The translations under genes and the position numbers were made by a program. This document shows positions 1 through 12,954 of a stretch of 64,000 nt of DNA, one piece after another. Source of the stretch: Daldinia sp. FL1419 (lineage: Eukaryota > Ascomycota > Sordariomycetes > Xylariales > Hypoxylaceae); assembly GCA_025201765.1 (NCBI GenBank), contig MU623469.1, forward strand, positions 1 through 64,000, in the 5' to 3' direction. The notes beneath the pieces were generated by a model, which searched no databases, was not told where the DNA came from, and saw nothing but the letters and a program-made list of their open reading frames with translations. Numbering within the stretch: position 1 is the stretch's first letter; each line of letters starts with the position of its first letter.

Positions 1-3000
1 AATAATATTAATAAATTAAATTTAATTAAGTTAATTAAATGTAATAAAAAGATTATATTAAAAGATATTAATTAAAAAATTATTAAATATTATTAATAAA
101 TGGTTTAAATAATTAAAAATTACTTTAAATAAAGATATAATTAATTTATAATAAATGAAATTAATTTAAAAATTTATATATATTTAAAAAAATTATTTTA
201 TTAAAATTTTAATTAATATTTAATTAATTAATTTAATTAAATATATAATAATAATATATAAGGGTGTAGAATTGTATTAACTAAGATAGCTTTAGTATAT
301 CCCAAATGAAAAGGAATTCTTAGAAAGAGTATTCCCATAATTAAAATAAATTGGTTTAATTGAATTAAATATTTTCAAATAAGGTATATATATTTAATTT
401 TCATTAAAAATAAATGGTATAAAATAAATTATATAAAATTATTATCCTATAAATTCAATAACTATAAAATCCTAGTGGTTAATATATAAAAAAGATGGGT
501 TATTTTATATATTAATCTAAAATAATTATCATATATTTTTTCAAGGGGATGCAATTTATAGATATTAAACCATACCAATAAAATAAAAAAATAAAAAGAA
601 AATAATATTTATAATTCCTAATAATTAATAATTCAGTACAAAAATGTCTCAAAGGATAATAGGAACCCTTTATACATATTATACTTTAAATAATCTGGAA
701 TTCAAGGAGTAGTTAAGCCTGCCAGGCATATCTGATCCAAAATTACCATCACTAATTAGGTACCATTTAAAATAGGATATATTATTTAATATATTTATTA
801 ATAATTATAATATTTTTGGCAAAAATTTTAATACTTTATTTAAATTCTTATATTATTATTATTTTTTAAAAATATTCTTTATAAAAATAATTCTTTCTTT
901 ATACAAAATAATTTTATTTATAAATTTTATTATAATATTAAAATTTAAATTATTAAGTAATTAAATATAATTATTAATAAAATATTAAGAATAATTTAAA
1001 AAATAAATATTATTAAAAAATTATTTAAAAAATATTAAAAAAATTAAGGAATTTTTATATTTTATTTTATATTTTCAACAATTTATCCTAAAACAAACAG
1101 ACCTAATAAATATTCTTAAGTTGGTGTACATGATAAAAGAGTACTAAATAACCCCCAGGGAAAAACATTCAATCCAACATAAATTAATATCAAAACCTTT
1201 CAAATAAAAAAATATATAATAATAGATATTTATTACCATCTATCACAAGATTTAAGACCAAACAATATATAACCCAAATATAACAAAATAATTTCACTTA
1301 ACAACAAATACATCTTTAATAGAAATAGGTAGGATCCTATTTCAACTAAATAAACACCCAATAAGGATGACTATGACAAATAAACTAATAAATACAATTC
1401 ATCCCATTATATTCTTATCCTTTAAATTATTAAATATAAAAATAAAATACAGGATAAAGGAATGCGAAATTTTAAGGATTATAAAATATTTAACAAAAAT
1501 TCATTAACTAATAATTAAATTATACTAACTAATTATAATATATATTAATCATTTAAATTTATTAAATATATTTAATAATAACCCAAATATAAAAGAATAA
1601 ATAATCATATGATTAGAATAATTAAATAAATATTAATTTATAATCTAATATTAATTAAATATTATTAAAATAATAAAAATTATAAATAAATTCTTATAAT
1701 TAATAAAACCTATTATATAAATATTAAAAAAAGTGGATAAAGAAAAATTCCCTTTCTTTTATTTAATAGTAAAAATATAAAAAAGGTTTATAAAAGTAGG
1801 TATAATAAACAATTACAATATAATAACATTATATCCATTTTTGATACTAATGAACAATAATGAATAATTAATAATAAAACTAATTAAAAATTATTATAAA
1901 AAAATATGATATTTTGAAATAATTAAATTTATATTAAAAAGATTAAATACTTTAATTAATTTATTTAAATATTAGTATTATTTAATTTATAAAAATACAA
2001 TATATTATAAAATTATTTAGGGATATTTTATCCAATTAAAAAAATTAAGGGAATATATTAAATATTTATTATAAAATAAAATTACTATAATTTTAGAATA
2101 AATATATAAAACCTATAACCATTATATAATAATAATTATATTATAAAATTTAAAAAGGAAATTCTAATAGTTAATTTAATGGTAAATAATGTTAAAACAT
2201 TATTATAAATGTTATACATATATAAAAATAAAACCAAAATTATTAATAGAAATGGGTTCATAATAAGTAATAATAATGAACCCATAGAACATAATAAGGA
2301 TAGATATTATGGGACTAATAACCCCAATAAGATTAAATAAGAAAAAATATATTTTGCTAATAATTAATTATTTTTCATATTTTATGCTTAAATTAATAAT
2401 AGAAAAACTATCCATATTTATAATGATTTAAATATAAAAAATAATTATTATAATTTTCAAATATCTATATTAATTATATATAAATAACATTATATATTTT
2501 TTATTAAAAATAATTAAAAAATATTTTAATATTAAGGGGATTATAATTATTTATAAATTAGTGAATATACCTTACTTATACGGGTTAATTAAAAAAAATG
2601 TTCAAAAGTTAAAAATTCAATTAAGAAAATGGATTTCTTTAATAGGCTTTAAAAACTTAAAATAATAATTAATTAAGGTTTTATTAATATTAACAAAAAT
2701 TAACTTATAATAGATAATTAGGTACAAATTATTCCTATTAAAAATCATATTTAGATAATAAATAAGATTAACTTCCCCAATCTTATTTAAGACAAATCTA
2801 GAAGTGATATTAGGAGAGCCTAAAAGGGAATTGAGGTTAATAGAAGAATGGGATAAGTTAAGAGCAATAATGAGGGAATACCTGGTACTTATAACAAAAC
2901 AAATTAAATTTATCCAAAAAAACCTATATAAAATTAATAATTGGGTATAAAAATACACTAGGGATAAAGACAAGAAAATTCGGCAAGTTTGGAGGAAGGG

Positions 3001-3118
3001 ACCAAACAAGGCACTGTACAATAGAACAAAATTAAGTAAATTTATACCTAGATAAATTAATTCATATAAAATCTCTAACATTTTATTAAAAATATCTATA
3101 AAATTAATTAACCTTATA

Positions 3119-3552
3119 ATGAACAGGAGCTCTGATAGCTCCTGCAGGATATGCCCTACACTTCAACTAACCCATAGCAACCAGAAGCTGTATAAGCTCG
3201 AGGATGCAAGGTGACTATATCCTGACGGAGGTATCGAGATGATCAGATAAATGATCTACTATATATGACTGCTCTGCAATGGTAGCGCGTACAATGAGGT
3301 ATAGGCCCAAAAAAATGTATATTATCTGTATAAAGCTATATGGAAACGATCTCTAAAGAACTATCTATGACTTATGCTGATCAGGCAGGAAAACAACTAC
3401 TGAGGCCTATATATATCCAAACGAGTGTGTGTAAACCTTATAGGGGTCTATCAGGGGGTCCTCCGGAATAGCTCCTATTACGTACTCCTGCTGCGTACTC
3501 CTATTACGTATCCCTATTGTATCAACCACGTACTCACACTGCACCGGTTCAA
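3119..3552. other. Composition-balanced island inside the AT isochore
   Basis: About 430 bp with ordinary base composition lies inside the AT-rich block, with abrupt edges on both sides. Its left edge holds a perfect hairpin (CAGGAGCT at 3124-3131, AGCTCCTG at 3137-3144, 5-nt loop). Its right part holds degenerate tandem units around TACGTACTCCT (about 3470-3535). One plus-strand frame across about 3330-3475 stays open for roughly 45 codons and looks protein-like, with internal stops on either side. I read it as a transposon or repeat fragment that escaped RIP or arrived later; the family is not recognised. Confidence 0.5.
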
Positions 3553-5469
3553 TAATTAATAACAAACCAAAAAAAGCTTATATATATAATATCAAACCAT
3601 ATATATAACTATTAATGAAAAATTTAATATAAAAAAAAAGGGAAATTATAATTAAGGATTTAAATAAATTAATATTAAAAAATAATAATTTAAACCCAAT
3701 ATAAAAACTAAACAATAACAAACAACAATTAGATTTATATCCAAAAATACTTAAACCATTTAGAAATAAATATAAATTATAACTACCTTTCAAAAATATA
3801 AATTATAAAATAATAAAGGAAAAATAATTATTTATTAAAAGAAATTATAAAATATATAATAAAATACTATAATATTATTTGAAAGGTACTTTCCTTTATA
3901 AACTATTAAATATGGTTAAGTTTTAAAAATGCAATATTTATTTTTACTATTATAATTAACCAATTCCTATCTTTTTTTATTTATTATTTTTTAATAATAT
4001 TTTAATTATCTTAATTATTTTTTAATTATTTACTATTACTATTTAATTATTTATAATTATTATTAATATTTTTTTTAAATATTTTCTATTAATATATATA
4101 TACTTTTAATAAAAATATAATTAATTAATATTTATATCATTTTTTTTACAATTTTTTTTAATAATTTTTAACTATTATTAAATAATTTTCCACTAAATAC
4201 AATTTTATTTAAATATTTTTAATATTTATTGGTTATTTTTAGTAAAATTATATATTATATTTAAATATTACTTATTATATAACATTTTTAATAAATTTAT
4301 CCCTATTATTCTTTTAAATAACATTTAATTATTTTTAAATAATTATATATATTTTCTAATAATTATTAATAAATTTTATATTTTATTTATTTTTTTATAA
4401 TTATTTTTTAATATTAATAATAATTAATAAATATATATTTTAATTATAATCCATTAATTATTTAATATATTTATATATATTAAGGCAATTTTAAATAATA
4501 TTTATATATTATTTAATTATATTAAAAATATTTTAAAATAATTTATTATAACATTTAACCTTTAAGAATTAATAATGATAAATTTAATTACAAAAATTTA
4601 ATATAATAATTATTTAATAAAATTAAAATAATAATAAATAATAATAATAATAATTAAATAATTTATAAATAATATAATTTAATTAATATTAAAGGGTAAT
4701 AATTGATGTAAATGTGTATGGAAATGGGATATACTATTTTTAGAACTTTTTATAGTAGTTCGTTTGGAAACGGTTATAAAATAGTAAATATTTTTCTTAA
4801 ATAAATTCTTAATAAAGGCATTTAATTGGGAAATATTGGTTAAATTTTAATATTTATTAAGAATTAATAACCTAATTTAATTTTGGATAAATAGTAAATA
4901 AATTATTAAATATAATCTGAAATTCTTCCATTATAAATAAAAGAATTATAAAGATTTAATTACCCCAATTATATATAAATAATATTTTCTAACCAAATAT
5001 TTAATTTAAATAAAAATACTAATATAAATTTATAATTATATTAACCAAAAAATAAATAAATATAATTGCCATATACAATAATCACACAATTGAAATTAAA
5101 TGGAATTTAAATAAACCTAAATATAAAGAATAACCTCATTATAAATCTTAATAAAAATTATTTAATATACAAAATTAAAAATATTATTTTTAAATATTTA
5201 AAATAAAATTAAAAATAATTATAATTAATTTATAAATAAAAATTTTATTTTTATAAATAATTTATTAATTATTATTTTACTATTAAATAAATAATTTAAA
5301 TTCCATTATTTATTAAATCCTTTTTATCTTATACCAATTAAATTTAATCTTAAAGGATAAATAGATAAACATAAATAGCCAGCAAAGCGAGGATTCTAAT
5401 AAAGAATGATCAAAAATGGGCAGATTATTTATAACCTTATAGAAAAATTAGTTATAAATTAGAGAAAAC

Positions 5470-5691
5470 TAATAATAATTAAAAAATAATTAAATACAAT
5501 AAATTGAAACTTAATTAAAAAATATTAACACAACCAAAAACTAATTATAAATACTAAAACTACTATATTTAAACAACAAAAATTAATAATAATTAAATAA
5601 TAATTAAATATGATGAATTAAAATTTAATTAAAAAGCGTTAATATAACCAAAAACTGGCTACCAATACTAAAATTGCTACATTAAAACAAT
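5470..5691. repeat. Diverged tandem duplication (two copies, offset 114 bp)
   Basis: Copies at about 5470-5577 and 5584-5691 align without gaps. Nearly all differences are transitions (C/T or G/A), for example GGCTACC in copy 2 against AATTATA in copy 1; only about two are transversions. Copy 1 is the more AT-shifted. This is the pattern expected from RIP acting on a duplication. Confidence 0.75.
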
Positions 5692-6370
5692 AACAAACCC
5701 AAAAAACTTAAAAAATAATTAAATAAAACCTATATAAATAAATTAAAAAAATATTAATATTCTAAAATATTATAAATATATTAATAAATATCTTATTTAT
5801 AATTATTAAATCACATATTATAATCAATTTATTTAAAAATATAAAAATATTAATTTATATAATAATTAGATTATTTTTACTAATACAAGAACTTATTAAA
5901 AAATTTGTATAAAATATAAACAAAATTTTCATAACAATAAACCATAATTTGGCAGGTAATTAAGTTCAAATAGAAAGGGAATTGCTACCAAATCAAAATA
6001 ATTAGAAATAGTTCATATATAAAATATTTATAAATCTAAATATAATTGCCTTTTAATTTATACAAAATATATTTTATTAATATTTATTTTTTTAAATATA
6101 TTATTTATATTATCCTATCCTCATTAAAGATATTTCACTTTTATTTATCTATCAATTAACCTATTTCAACTAATTTCATTACCTCTAATTTCATTAAAAT
6201 AATACTTATCCCCTTAATAAAAAAATTTAACCAAATATTAAATTATTATCAAATTATCTAAGTAAATCCCAAATAATTTGGATATAAAATAAAATATTAT
6301 TTAACTATAACAAACCTTAATAAATTAAGCCATCCACAATTATTTATTTTAATCATTCAATATTTACCTA

Positions 6371-7015
6371 CTTATATATAGAAATATGCTTATCAAAAGT
6401 ACCAAGCCATTACGCAAGACTACCTAGTACAGAATAATAACCAATATTGGCAATACGAAGTGGCAGCAAGGTTGTTTAGGTAAGCTTAGATATATTATGT
6501 GTGGTCCGTGGGAAGAGAAACCATTTCTTGGTCTACAAGTAATTGAGCCAATAACAAAGAGATCTGAAAATATTAATACATAAGTCCATTTCTTAGAAGA
6601 AAAGGTACATAGGGGTGAGTACCGATACTTACATAATAATATAACTAAGCAATTGCATGGGTGAACTTTGAAGTTGCGACTAGGTAGCAAATGCGCGTGC
6701 CGAAACCGAGACGTACGTAACCGTAGGTAACTATCATCCATCTTCAGCCTTATCAAATACCAAATACAATTGACCAAGAAGTAGACTCCTGCAAAGTTTC
6801 TACGTAGTGCGGAATACGTGCTTGTTATTCGAATCTTCCAATTCTGATGAATTTACATATGGACAGCTGTTATCAATCCATTCTCGCACTCGCAACTAAT
6901 AGTCGTACATGAACGCGGGTTGTAGGAGCCGGATCAGCCAAACCCTAGAATCTACCAAATTCGACCTCATATCATGCCCTCGTGATAGAACCGAGCATTA
7001 CACACCACCGCCAGC
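6371..7015. other. Intergenic, no gene seen
   Basis: Composition returns to normal here. A minus-strand open frame at 6424-6777 has no ATG start, no recognisable domain and no splice-supported extension. The last 100 bp serve as upstream region of the gene starting at 7016. Confidence 0.5.
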
Positions 7016-7605
7016 ATGACGGCCTCTACAGTATCCGTAGTCAAGGTCAGTTCGAGTTGTGATCTATGTGCGATGAACTATCGAAAATCTAACTCTTCAT
7101 AGACTCTTATAATACCCGCCGTCATCTCCCTCATTCTTTTTCTCCTATCCACCTACGTAATTGTCCCACTATGGCGACGTTACCGAGCGCGCTACAGCCA
7201 ATACCTTCCTCTCGAAGCGATTTCGAGCCATACAATAACCTTGCGCGGCAGAGTACAAGATGCGATAGCTCGATGGATGGTTCCGTCGAGGTGGCGCATA
7301 AATATCCGTGATCGCGTGGTAGTCGGAGCCGATGATACTTCCGACATAGGTTTCAGTTCCGAAGAAGGCGAAGAACTAGATGATGTCGATGACGATCGCC
7401 GCCACGCGCTGTCTTTAGATACCCATGATCCCGAGCGTGCAGATAGCATAGGGAGACTAAGCAGAGAGTATGCCAAGGATATTCCTCCTCCAAGCCATCG
7501 TATATTTTACGTTGAGATAGAAAGCTAACCGCAAAGCCTAGTTTAGAGGAAGGCTTCCGAGACGATAGCGAAGGAGAAGATGATCCTCGCCGAGGCAGGC
7601 GATAG
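7016..7605 (+). CDS. Small single-pass membrane protein, conserved fungal hypothetical
   Basis: Three exons are supported: 7016-7030, 7103-7467 and 7542-7605, giving about 147 aa. Intron 1 (donor GTATCC at 7031, branch CTAAC, acceptor TAG ending 7102) and intron 2 (7468-7541, branch GCTAAC) both keep the frame. A second in-phase donor, GTCAGT at 7046, would add five residues. The N-terminus forms one hydrophobic segment (PAVISLILFLLSTYVIVPL) followed by a basic stretch (WRRYRARYSQYLPL), then an acidic tail with FSSEEGEEL. Splicing intron 2 restores the ending RLSRDLEEGFRDDSEGEDD, which resembles the tails of a fungal family of unknown function that I recall; without it the frame ends in unrelated sequence. 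The likely topology is a short lumenal N-terminus and a cytosolic acidic tail. No function can be assigned. Confidence 0.7.
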
Positions 7606-10519
7606 CAGCCCCTGCTGTCGAATAATGTCACAAATAGCACAGATTTGGAATTCCTACATTTTCATTGGACAAGATAGTCCGCCGTTGTTCAAATACATTG
7701 GAAGGCGTTAGAAAATTGCTGCATTAAAAAATGGTCATAATTTCGTTGGTTATAAGCTCGGTATACTGCAACAACCGTGTTGCAGGAGGATCTTATAAAC
7801 CAGTTCACTTGAGTCAGGAGTTTCGAATGGAGCTTCATTCTTGAGGGCTTAGTTCACGCATGTCTAAGCATAGGCAGTTTGTTTGAGAGCTAGATTTCGG
7901 GCCACTACTATATCGAGGACCACTTTCATACCTGTGTCTACCATTTGATAAATACGGATGGGCATTTAATTTATATGTTGGTGGATGTTGCTATGAAGCC
8001 TTTCTGATGGACTACCAAGCAATAAATCGACAGTTCTCACGAATATCAGATCAAGTTAACTTTGACTAACTTTACCTTCTTGCCCACCAGAGCAATGGGT
8101 AATATTTTAATACGCTAGGAATATTATCTCCTTTTGTGGATACCAGGTGTTATGGTTTGGGACTATAGGTAGTAATACCAAATACCAAGCCTGTCGGATG
8201 ATTCTGCATGTCGAACAGATAACGCCCGACTACTGCAACCGGCACTTGTTTAATGCAACAAGGTCGTATCGAATATCCTAGGGTGGATTCATTCTATTTC
8301 GAGATCAGATATTCGATTCATCAAGATGAGACAAGAAGAATGATGACATATCACTTCTACAATCATAACGTATAAGACGCTAAAGCACCAACGTCTCATT
8401 ACCTAGGTTAGGCGATACGAAGCTCATATTTTCCCAAGACTTATTCGTACCTCCTACCTATGCTAGGATAACATTTCATTTTATCCGCATTGGACACTAT
8501 ATTTTGGCATAAGACATACAAATGTCTCATCCGCCCTGTGCATGCGGGTTGGGAGACTATTATATCTACTAGGTAGATTATTACGTTGCAATCTTTATCA
8601 AGTTGCCAAAGAATAACGTTGACATTGTCCTTGAGGATAGGCGTATATATCGACGACCAAGTCTACAGATAATCGTTAGGTCAGCCTGGCGAGGATGCAG
8701 TCTTTAATAGCCACTCCCATGACTTCATAATGTATCTTAATGATTAGCATATTTTCGAAATCCAGCTAGCTAACTCCTTAAATCCCGATCTAGCAAATTT
8801 AAAATAATAGTAATGAAATAAGGGTGATATTTGCGTCTGACACCGAGTTTAGGTAGTAATATTCTAAGTTAGATCGATCAGCTAGGTAGGTAATTGAAAA
8901 GTGTTGTTATATGTAGGTAGGTACGTAACTACCTTTTAACCAAAGAAGTTCGTGTCACAAGTATTAACTTCCCCAAGTTGCTCAATACCCGAAACCTTGA
9001 TCGAGAGGCGTTACAGAAGTTCCCTGTACGAGACGAGAAGCAATTGCTAGCTTCCGAGGGAAGGGACTTTGCGAAGTTGCATGCGGAATGATCAACTTGA
9101 AGCTTACTATGTAAGGTAGCCAACGCACTTGCCTACGCAATTTCTACCCGCGCCTGCATCTATATAAGATTTATGGAGGCAGGTGCATGGCATGTACATA
9201 CATACCTACCTACATATAATATGTACACATACTATAATGTATGCAGTTATGTATGTGCTAATAAATCCAATTGCGCCCGACTTTGCACGTGGCCCTCACA
9301 TTCCAGTCTTATCTCGCATACCGGCAGCCATCACGAATTCGGACAACTCTAAGCGGTAAATAATATGCACATGAGGCGCTTATCTTCCTTGGGGGCCCTA
9401 TACTATGATATAATTGAGCGCACATGATGCCATGAAGGAGGAGGAGCTGACTTGATTCAGTTACCAAGTTACCTAGTTAACCTGTAGGCTGTCAGCCATC
9501 GACAATTCTACCTGGGATATACCAGGTTTCAATTGCGAGTTTGCGAGCTTATGTTTGGTGTAAGTCATCGTCCCGCCATTTGTTTTCTTATACTACTGAT
9601 CTAATATGCTGGAAATTCTAGGATCATAGCCAAACATATATACCTAATACGGACAGGAAAGATAATTGGATCTCATAATATCCTCTTCCTGTTTTAACAT
9701 TGGACCTTATCCGAGCCCAACAGGTCCACAAGCCCAGTGTTGATTTGAACGAGACTTTTTTTTTTCTTCTGTTTTCTGTTTTCTTTGACCTGCCCCGTTC
9801 GCGCGAATGAATCTTCAGTCGGAAGCACGTCGAGCGACTTAGAAAACAAAACGCCTAACAACCAATAGCGTTTTGGCCGCGACCGTATCTGGATCATTTT
9901 GATCACATCATTAGGCCATTATATTGGCTTGCTAGATTTTTTTCCCTCCTCAACACTTATCCAACCCTATCCCTACTAATTCTCGTACCCTACACGATCC
10001 TTCCGTAATCGTGAGCTGTTCCGCCTTGTCCGCTAAAACCGGAAGATCCCCGTCTCACCAAGGTCAACCCAAGTTATTAGATGGGAAGTTACGAAAAACA
10101 ATAAACCAAACAAGCAAACAACATAGTTAGGTCTGTCTCGAAAAAGCAAAAGCGGCTTACTTGCACTGTTTATTTGATTGGACCGGATTCCCCAGCCAAA
10201 AGCCGAAACAGGCTAACAGCTTACCTTGAGTTAAACTGTGCGTACGGATCCGTACGGTCTCGGGCAGTATATACTGCGGGTTGCATACAATTCGCTTGAA
10301 TTTCCCTTTAATATTGTCGCGTATCTAAAGCCTACCTACTGCTTCTCATACACTTGTATACATTTGCGACCCAGTACCTCACCAACCAGGGCAGGCTTGT
10401 AGCCTTGCCATCAATTCCCCTTCTCTTCTTGTTTACTCAAATACCTACACTTTAACTTCTTCTTCTTTTTTCTTTCTTTTTTTGCGTCATTCCCCGCCTC
10501 AATCAACAATTTGGCGACT
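7606..10519. other. Long intergenic stretch, no gene seen
   Basis: About 2.9 kb without a credible gene on either strand. It contains many short TAGGTAGG/ACCTACCT runs (about 8880-8930 and 9200-9215), ATG-poor open frames on the minus strand (8929-9123, 9694-9906) and a T-rich tract near 9755-9785. The last 300 bp act as the RING gene promoter. Confidence 0.5.
10241..10256. promoter_or_regulatory. Perfect 16-bp palindrome upstream of the RING gene
   Basis: CGTACGGATCCGTACG is a perfect palindrome 264 bp before the ATG at 10520. Its core CGG-AT-CCG has the layout of an inverted CGG/CCG site of the kind bound by Zn2Cys6 regulators. Any regulatory role is inference. Confidence 0.35.
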
Positions 10520-11341
10520 ATGAAGTTAACACCCAAGGTTGGCCTGAGGCTTCTGAAGAAGCTGCTGCTGAAAAAAGGCAACAAGGACGACCCGATAGCT
10601 TCGGAGATACAGGATGATGTTTCGCCTAAAACTAAGAAGCAATCATTACCTGAACCTCCTGAAGAATGCCCCATATGTCACGATCCTGTCGGTATTGCTA
10701 ACCCTGAGGGTATCGTTGAGGCATGGTCCAAATTGCATTGCGGCCATAAGTTCGGCACGCACTGTATCCAAACTTGGCTACAAGAATCTGTCAACCGCGA
10801 TCCGAATATCAATCCAAGCTGTCCCATCTGCCGAAGTACAGCTAAGCACCCTTGCGGACACTTGATAAGTCCCCCACCCTTCCCGCCTCTTCACTTGGAT
10901 TGGCAATCGCCCCGAACCGCACCGTCGCCCCCGCGTCGCCGTCAGGTTCGTCGCCGTCTCACCCGGCGACCGGGCCACCCCCTTCGCCCTCCGCCCCAGC
11001 CTCGTCGCCAAGCCCAGGTGGTCGGCGAATGCAGAACCTGCGTCGAGAATGCCGAATTCGAGGAACGACTTCGCAATAGGATTAGGGAGCGTGGGCGACA
11101 AGATACGGGCGAATCATCGATGAGCGCTAGCAGCCGGTCTGCAGCAGCGATTAAGTCCATCATTCCGGGACTAAAGAGGTCTACAAATACAGTCCGCACA
11201 ACCGTCATCCACATGGGTGTCGACCCTCACGAGGAGAGACACCCGCGAAGCGTTCTCTGCATATCCCCGCACGTTTCATCACGCCGAATGCCTCGACACT
11301 CGACGCCTCCACCGGGTTATGGTAGACGTCTAAGCATTTGA
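10520..11341 (+). CDS. RING-type zinc finger protein, putative E3 ubiquitin ligase
   Basis: A single-exon gene of 273 aa. The open frame begins upstream at a TTG; the first ATG is at 10520. A RING-like domain spans residues 50-104: C50-x2-C53, then C74-G-H76, C82, and C101-x2-C104, with the family pattern CGHKFGTHC. The usual fifth metal ligand after the Phe is Gly79, so His81 may substitute or the finger may be atypical. The N-terminus is Lys/Leu-rich (VGLRLLKKLLLKKG). Residues about 115-170 are Pro/Arg-rich and low complexity, and a second short Cys motif, CRTCVENA, follows. Fungal proteins with this CGHxFG variant are usually annotated as RING domain proteins of unknown substrate. Ubiquitin ligase activity is inferred from the domain alone. 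No intron is evident. Confidence 0.72.
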   Translation: MKLTPKVGLRLLKKLLLKKGNKDDPIASEIQDDVSPKTKKQSLPEPPEECPICHDPVGIANPEGIVEAWSKLHCGHKFGTHCIQTWLQESVNRDPNINPSCPICRSTAKHPCGHLISPPPFPPLHLDWQSPRTAPSPPRRRQVRRRLTRRPGHPLRPPPQPRRQAQVVGECRTCVENAEFEERLRNRIRERGRQDTGESSMSASSRSAAAIKSIIPGLKRSTNTVRTTVIHMGVDPHEERHPRSVLCISPHVSSRRMPRHSTPPPGYGRRLSI

Positions 11342-12118
11342 GGAATTCGATAAGAATGATATTCTTGAGCGTACGATTTACGGGCTAGATATGGATGGGG
11401 TAGAATACAGGCTAGATGGCTGGACGGGCGGACGGATGAACCTCTTTGCGACTGCTTGATATTTTGACGGGTCATGGGATAGATCTGTCTGCGTATCTTA
11501 AGTTACTCTATCTACATGAGAGTGAAAGCTATGGAGAGCTGTTTATCACGTAGCTAGAGGGCATGGGTTACATCACCAAGGATAGCTTGGGAGTTGTTTG
11601 GCTAGGTCTACATGGAATTACGCTCGATTTGGCATTTGATACTGCGATGCATTATGGATTCGGTTAGGGCTATAGGTTATGGGCTAGGAATATTTGCTGG
11701 ACATATGGAACGGGTGGATATCTATTTGATGCTTACTTGTTGAGCCGGTTAACCCAACCTACCTATTTTCGCTACATATGCTCTTACATATACCTCTTGC
11801 ATAACAGCTATGTAAATCTCATGGCGGGGTATTTTTTTTCTATTTTGATTGTTTTTCGTTAACGATAACGGGCGTAGGCGGGGCGCGTAGGAGCTGGGGA
11901 GGGGCTCGATTTCCACTTTCCTTGGTCCTTTGGTCCCTTGAACGGGGGGAGAGCTGGATGGGGACGTCGCAGGGGGGACGAGCTAGCTAGCATACCGCTT
12001 ACCCCGCACTATAAACCATGCTAAGACTAGCTAGCTTTAGGCAGGCTGCACTGCTGCAGACTGCAGGCTTATCGATCAAGCTAATTGATTGACGAATATC
12101 AATGCTATTATTATTTTA
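11342..12118. other. 3' region of the RING gene, no gene seen
   Basis: About 780 bp between the RING gene stop and the MITE. It contains T-rich tracts near 11830 and CTAGCTAG-type short palindromes near 11980-12035, but no supported reading frame. Confidence 0.4.
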
Positions 12119-12734
12119 GGGGATGTTTGGTTGCATAAGTATGGAAAGACTTATGGGGGGTAAGCATAAGCATCAGCAATGTGTTAGAAAGGTACCGTTT
12201 AATTTATCCCTATTAAAATTTGGCTTATTTGCAGTTCCACAGTACTTTTTTATGTATTTAATTAAATTTAAAAATCCTGTTTAATTTTTTCTATAATTGA
12301 AAAGCATTTCTCGAGGTGCTTTTCGGCTTGCTTATTTTGATTTTATAGCATTTTAGTGCTTTATAATTATAATGTATATATGTTATAATTATAGCGTATA
12401 TATATATTATAATTATAATGTATATATATATTATAATTATAATGTATATATTATAATTATAATGCATTTAATAGTTATTATATATGCGAAATATATAATT
12501 ACAGCAGGTTGTAATAGTGAGGTTGTAATAGTGAGGTTGCAAATAACTTCAATAAGTATAAATTAATAAACTACGGTTTTTAAACGTTCCGTAGCTTATA
12601 AGAATTGAGGCAAGCATTGATTCGTTAAATTTATAATGGGTATTACCTTACAATCAAGTTATAATTCAGCAACTTATATGTTAAGGTTGGCACAAGCCAT
12701 AATCAAAGCCCAGCTTATGCAATCAAACACCACC
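12119..12734. mobile_element. MITE, PIF/Harbinger-like (616 bp, TTA target duplication)
   Basis: The ends form imperfect 21-bp terminal inverted repeats, 12119-12139 and 12714-12734, sharing TGTTTGRTTGCATAAG with three mismatches overall. Each end is directly flanked by TTA (12116-12118 and 12735-12737). A 3-bp TWA target duplication and a GGG-starting TIR with TGTTTGG are the classical marks of PIF/Harbinger elements and Tourist-like MITEs. The interior is AT-rich, has no transposase and carries a minisatellite. The right end lies 220 bp upstream of the HUS1 start, so the element forms part of its distal promoter. Confidence 0.75.
12363..12470. repeat. AT minisatellite inside the MITE
   Basis: Four to five tandem units of about 20-24 bp, each built on TTATAATTATAATGTATATA, with minor variants such as ATAGCG in the second unit. 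In one frame it gives a repetitive Tyr/Asn-rich peptide, which is a composition artefact and not a gene. Confidence 0.85.
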
Positions 12735-12868
12735 TTACTCTATTTTGTTTGGTTGTTTTGCTCTCAACCTGCATCGGAGCACGAGCCGTCAACATCTATT
12801 TTCTTATCCGCGTTGCTAACGATTTTTATTTTTATTTCTAAAATTTTTTCCGTGTTTGCGCGGTCGTT

Positions 12869-12887
12869 TGTCGCGTCTTACGCGACA
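12869..12887. promoter_or_regulatory. CGCG palindrome upstream of HUS1
   Basis: TGTCGCGT and ACGCGACA form a perfect 8-bp inverted repeat with a CTT spacer, 67 bp before the HUS1 ATG. The half site ACGCGA resembles the MCB core (ACGCGW) bound by MBF-type factors at G1/S genes. That fits a checkpoint clamp gene, but binding is not shown. Confidence 0.4.
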
Positions 12888-12954
12888 GGTTCCTCACATA
12901 TAGTCATACTGAGGTCATGGTGCATTGTCTTTTCGTAGACAGCCACCAGCCAAT

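Larger units (their letters stand above)
1..6370. other. AT-rich, RIP-type repeat isochore
   Basis: Almost all of this stretch is A and T (by eye about nine tenths), dominated by TAAT/TTAA words, with stop codons in every frame and no credible gene. The composition switches to normal near 6,370. In Pezizomycotina such isochores are usually old transposons inactivated by RIP (C-to-T transitions on duplicated DNA). Direct support here is a tandem pair near 5.5 kb whose copies differ mainly by transitions. Short open frames at 2617-3081 and 3578-3793 on the minus strand are products of composition, not genes. A perfect 10-bp inverted repeat (ATGGGTTCAT at 2252-2261 and its complement at 2276-2285) may be a transposon remnant. 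Confidence 0.85.
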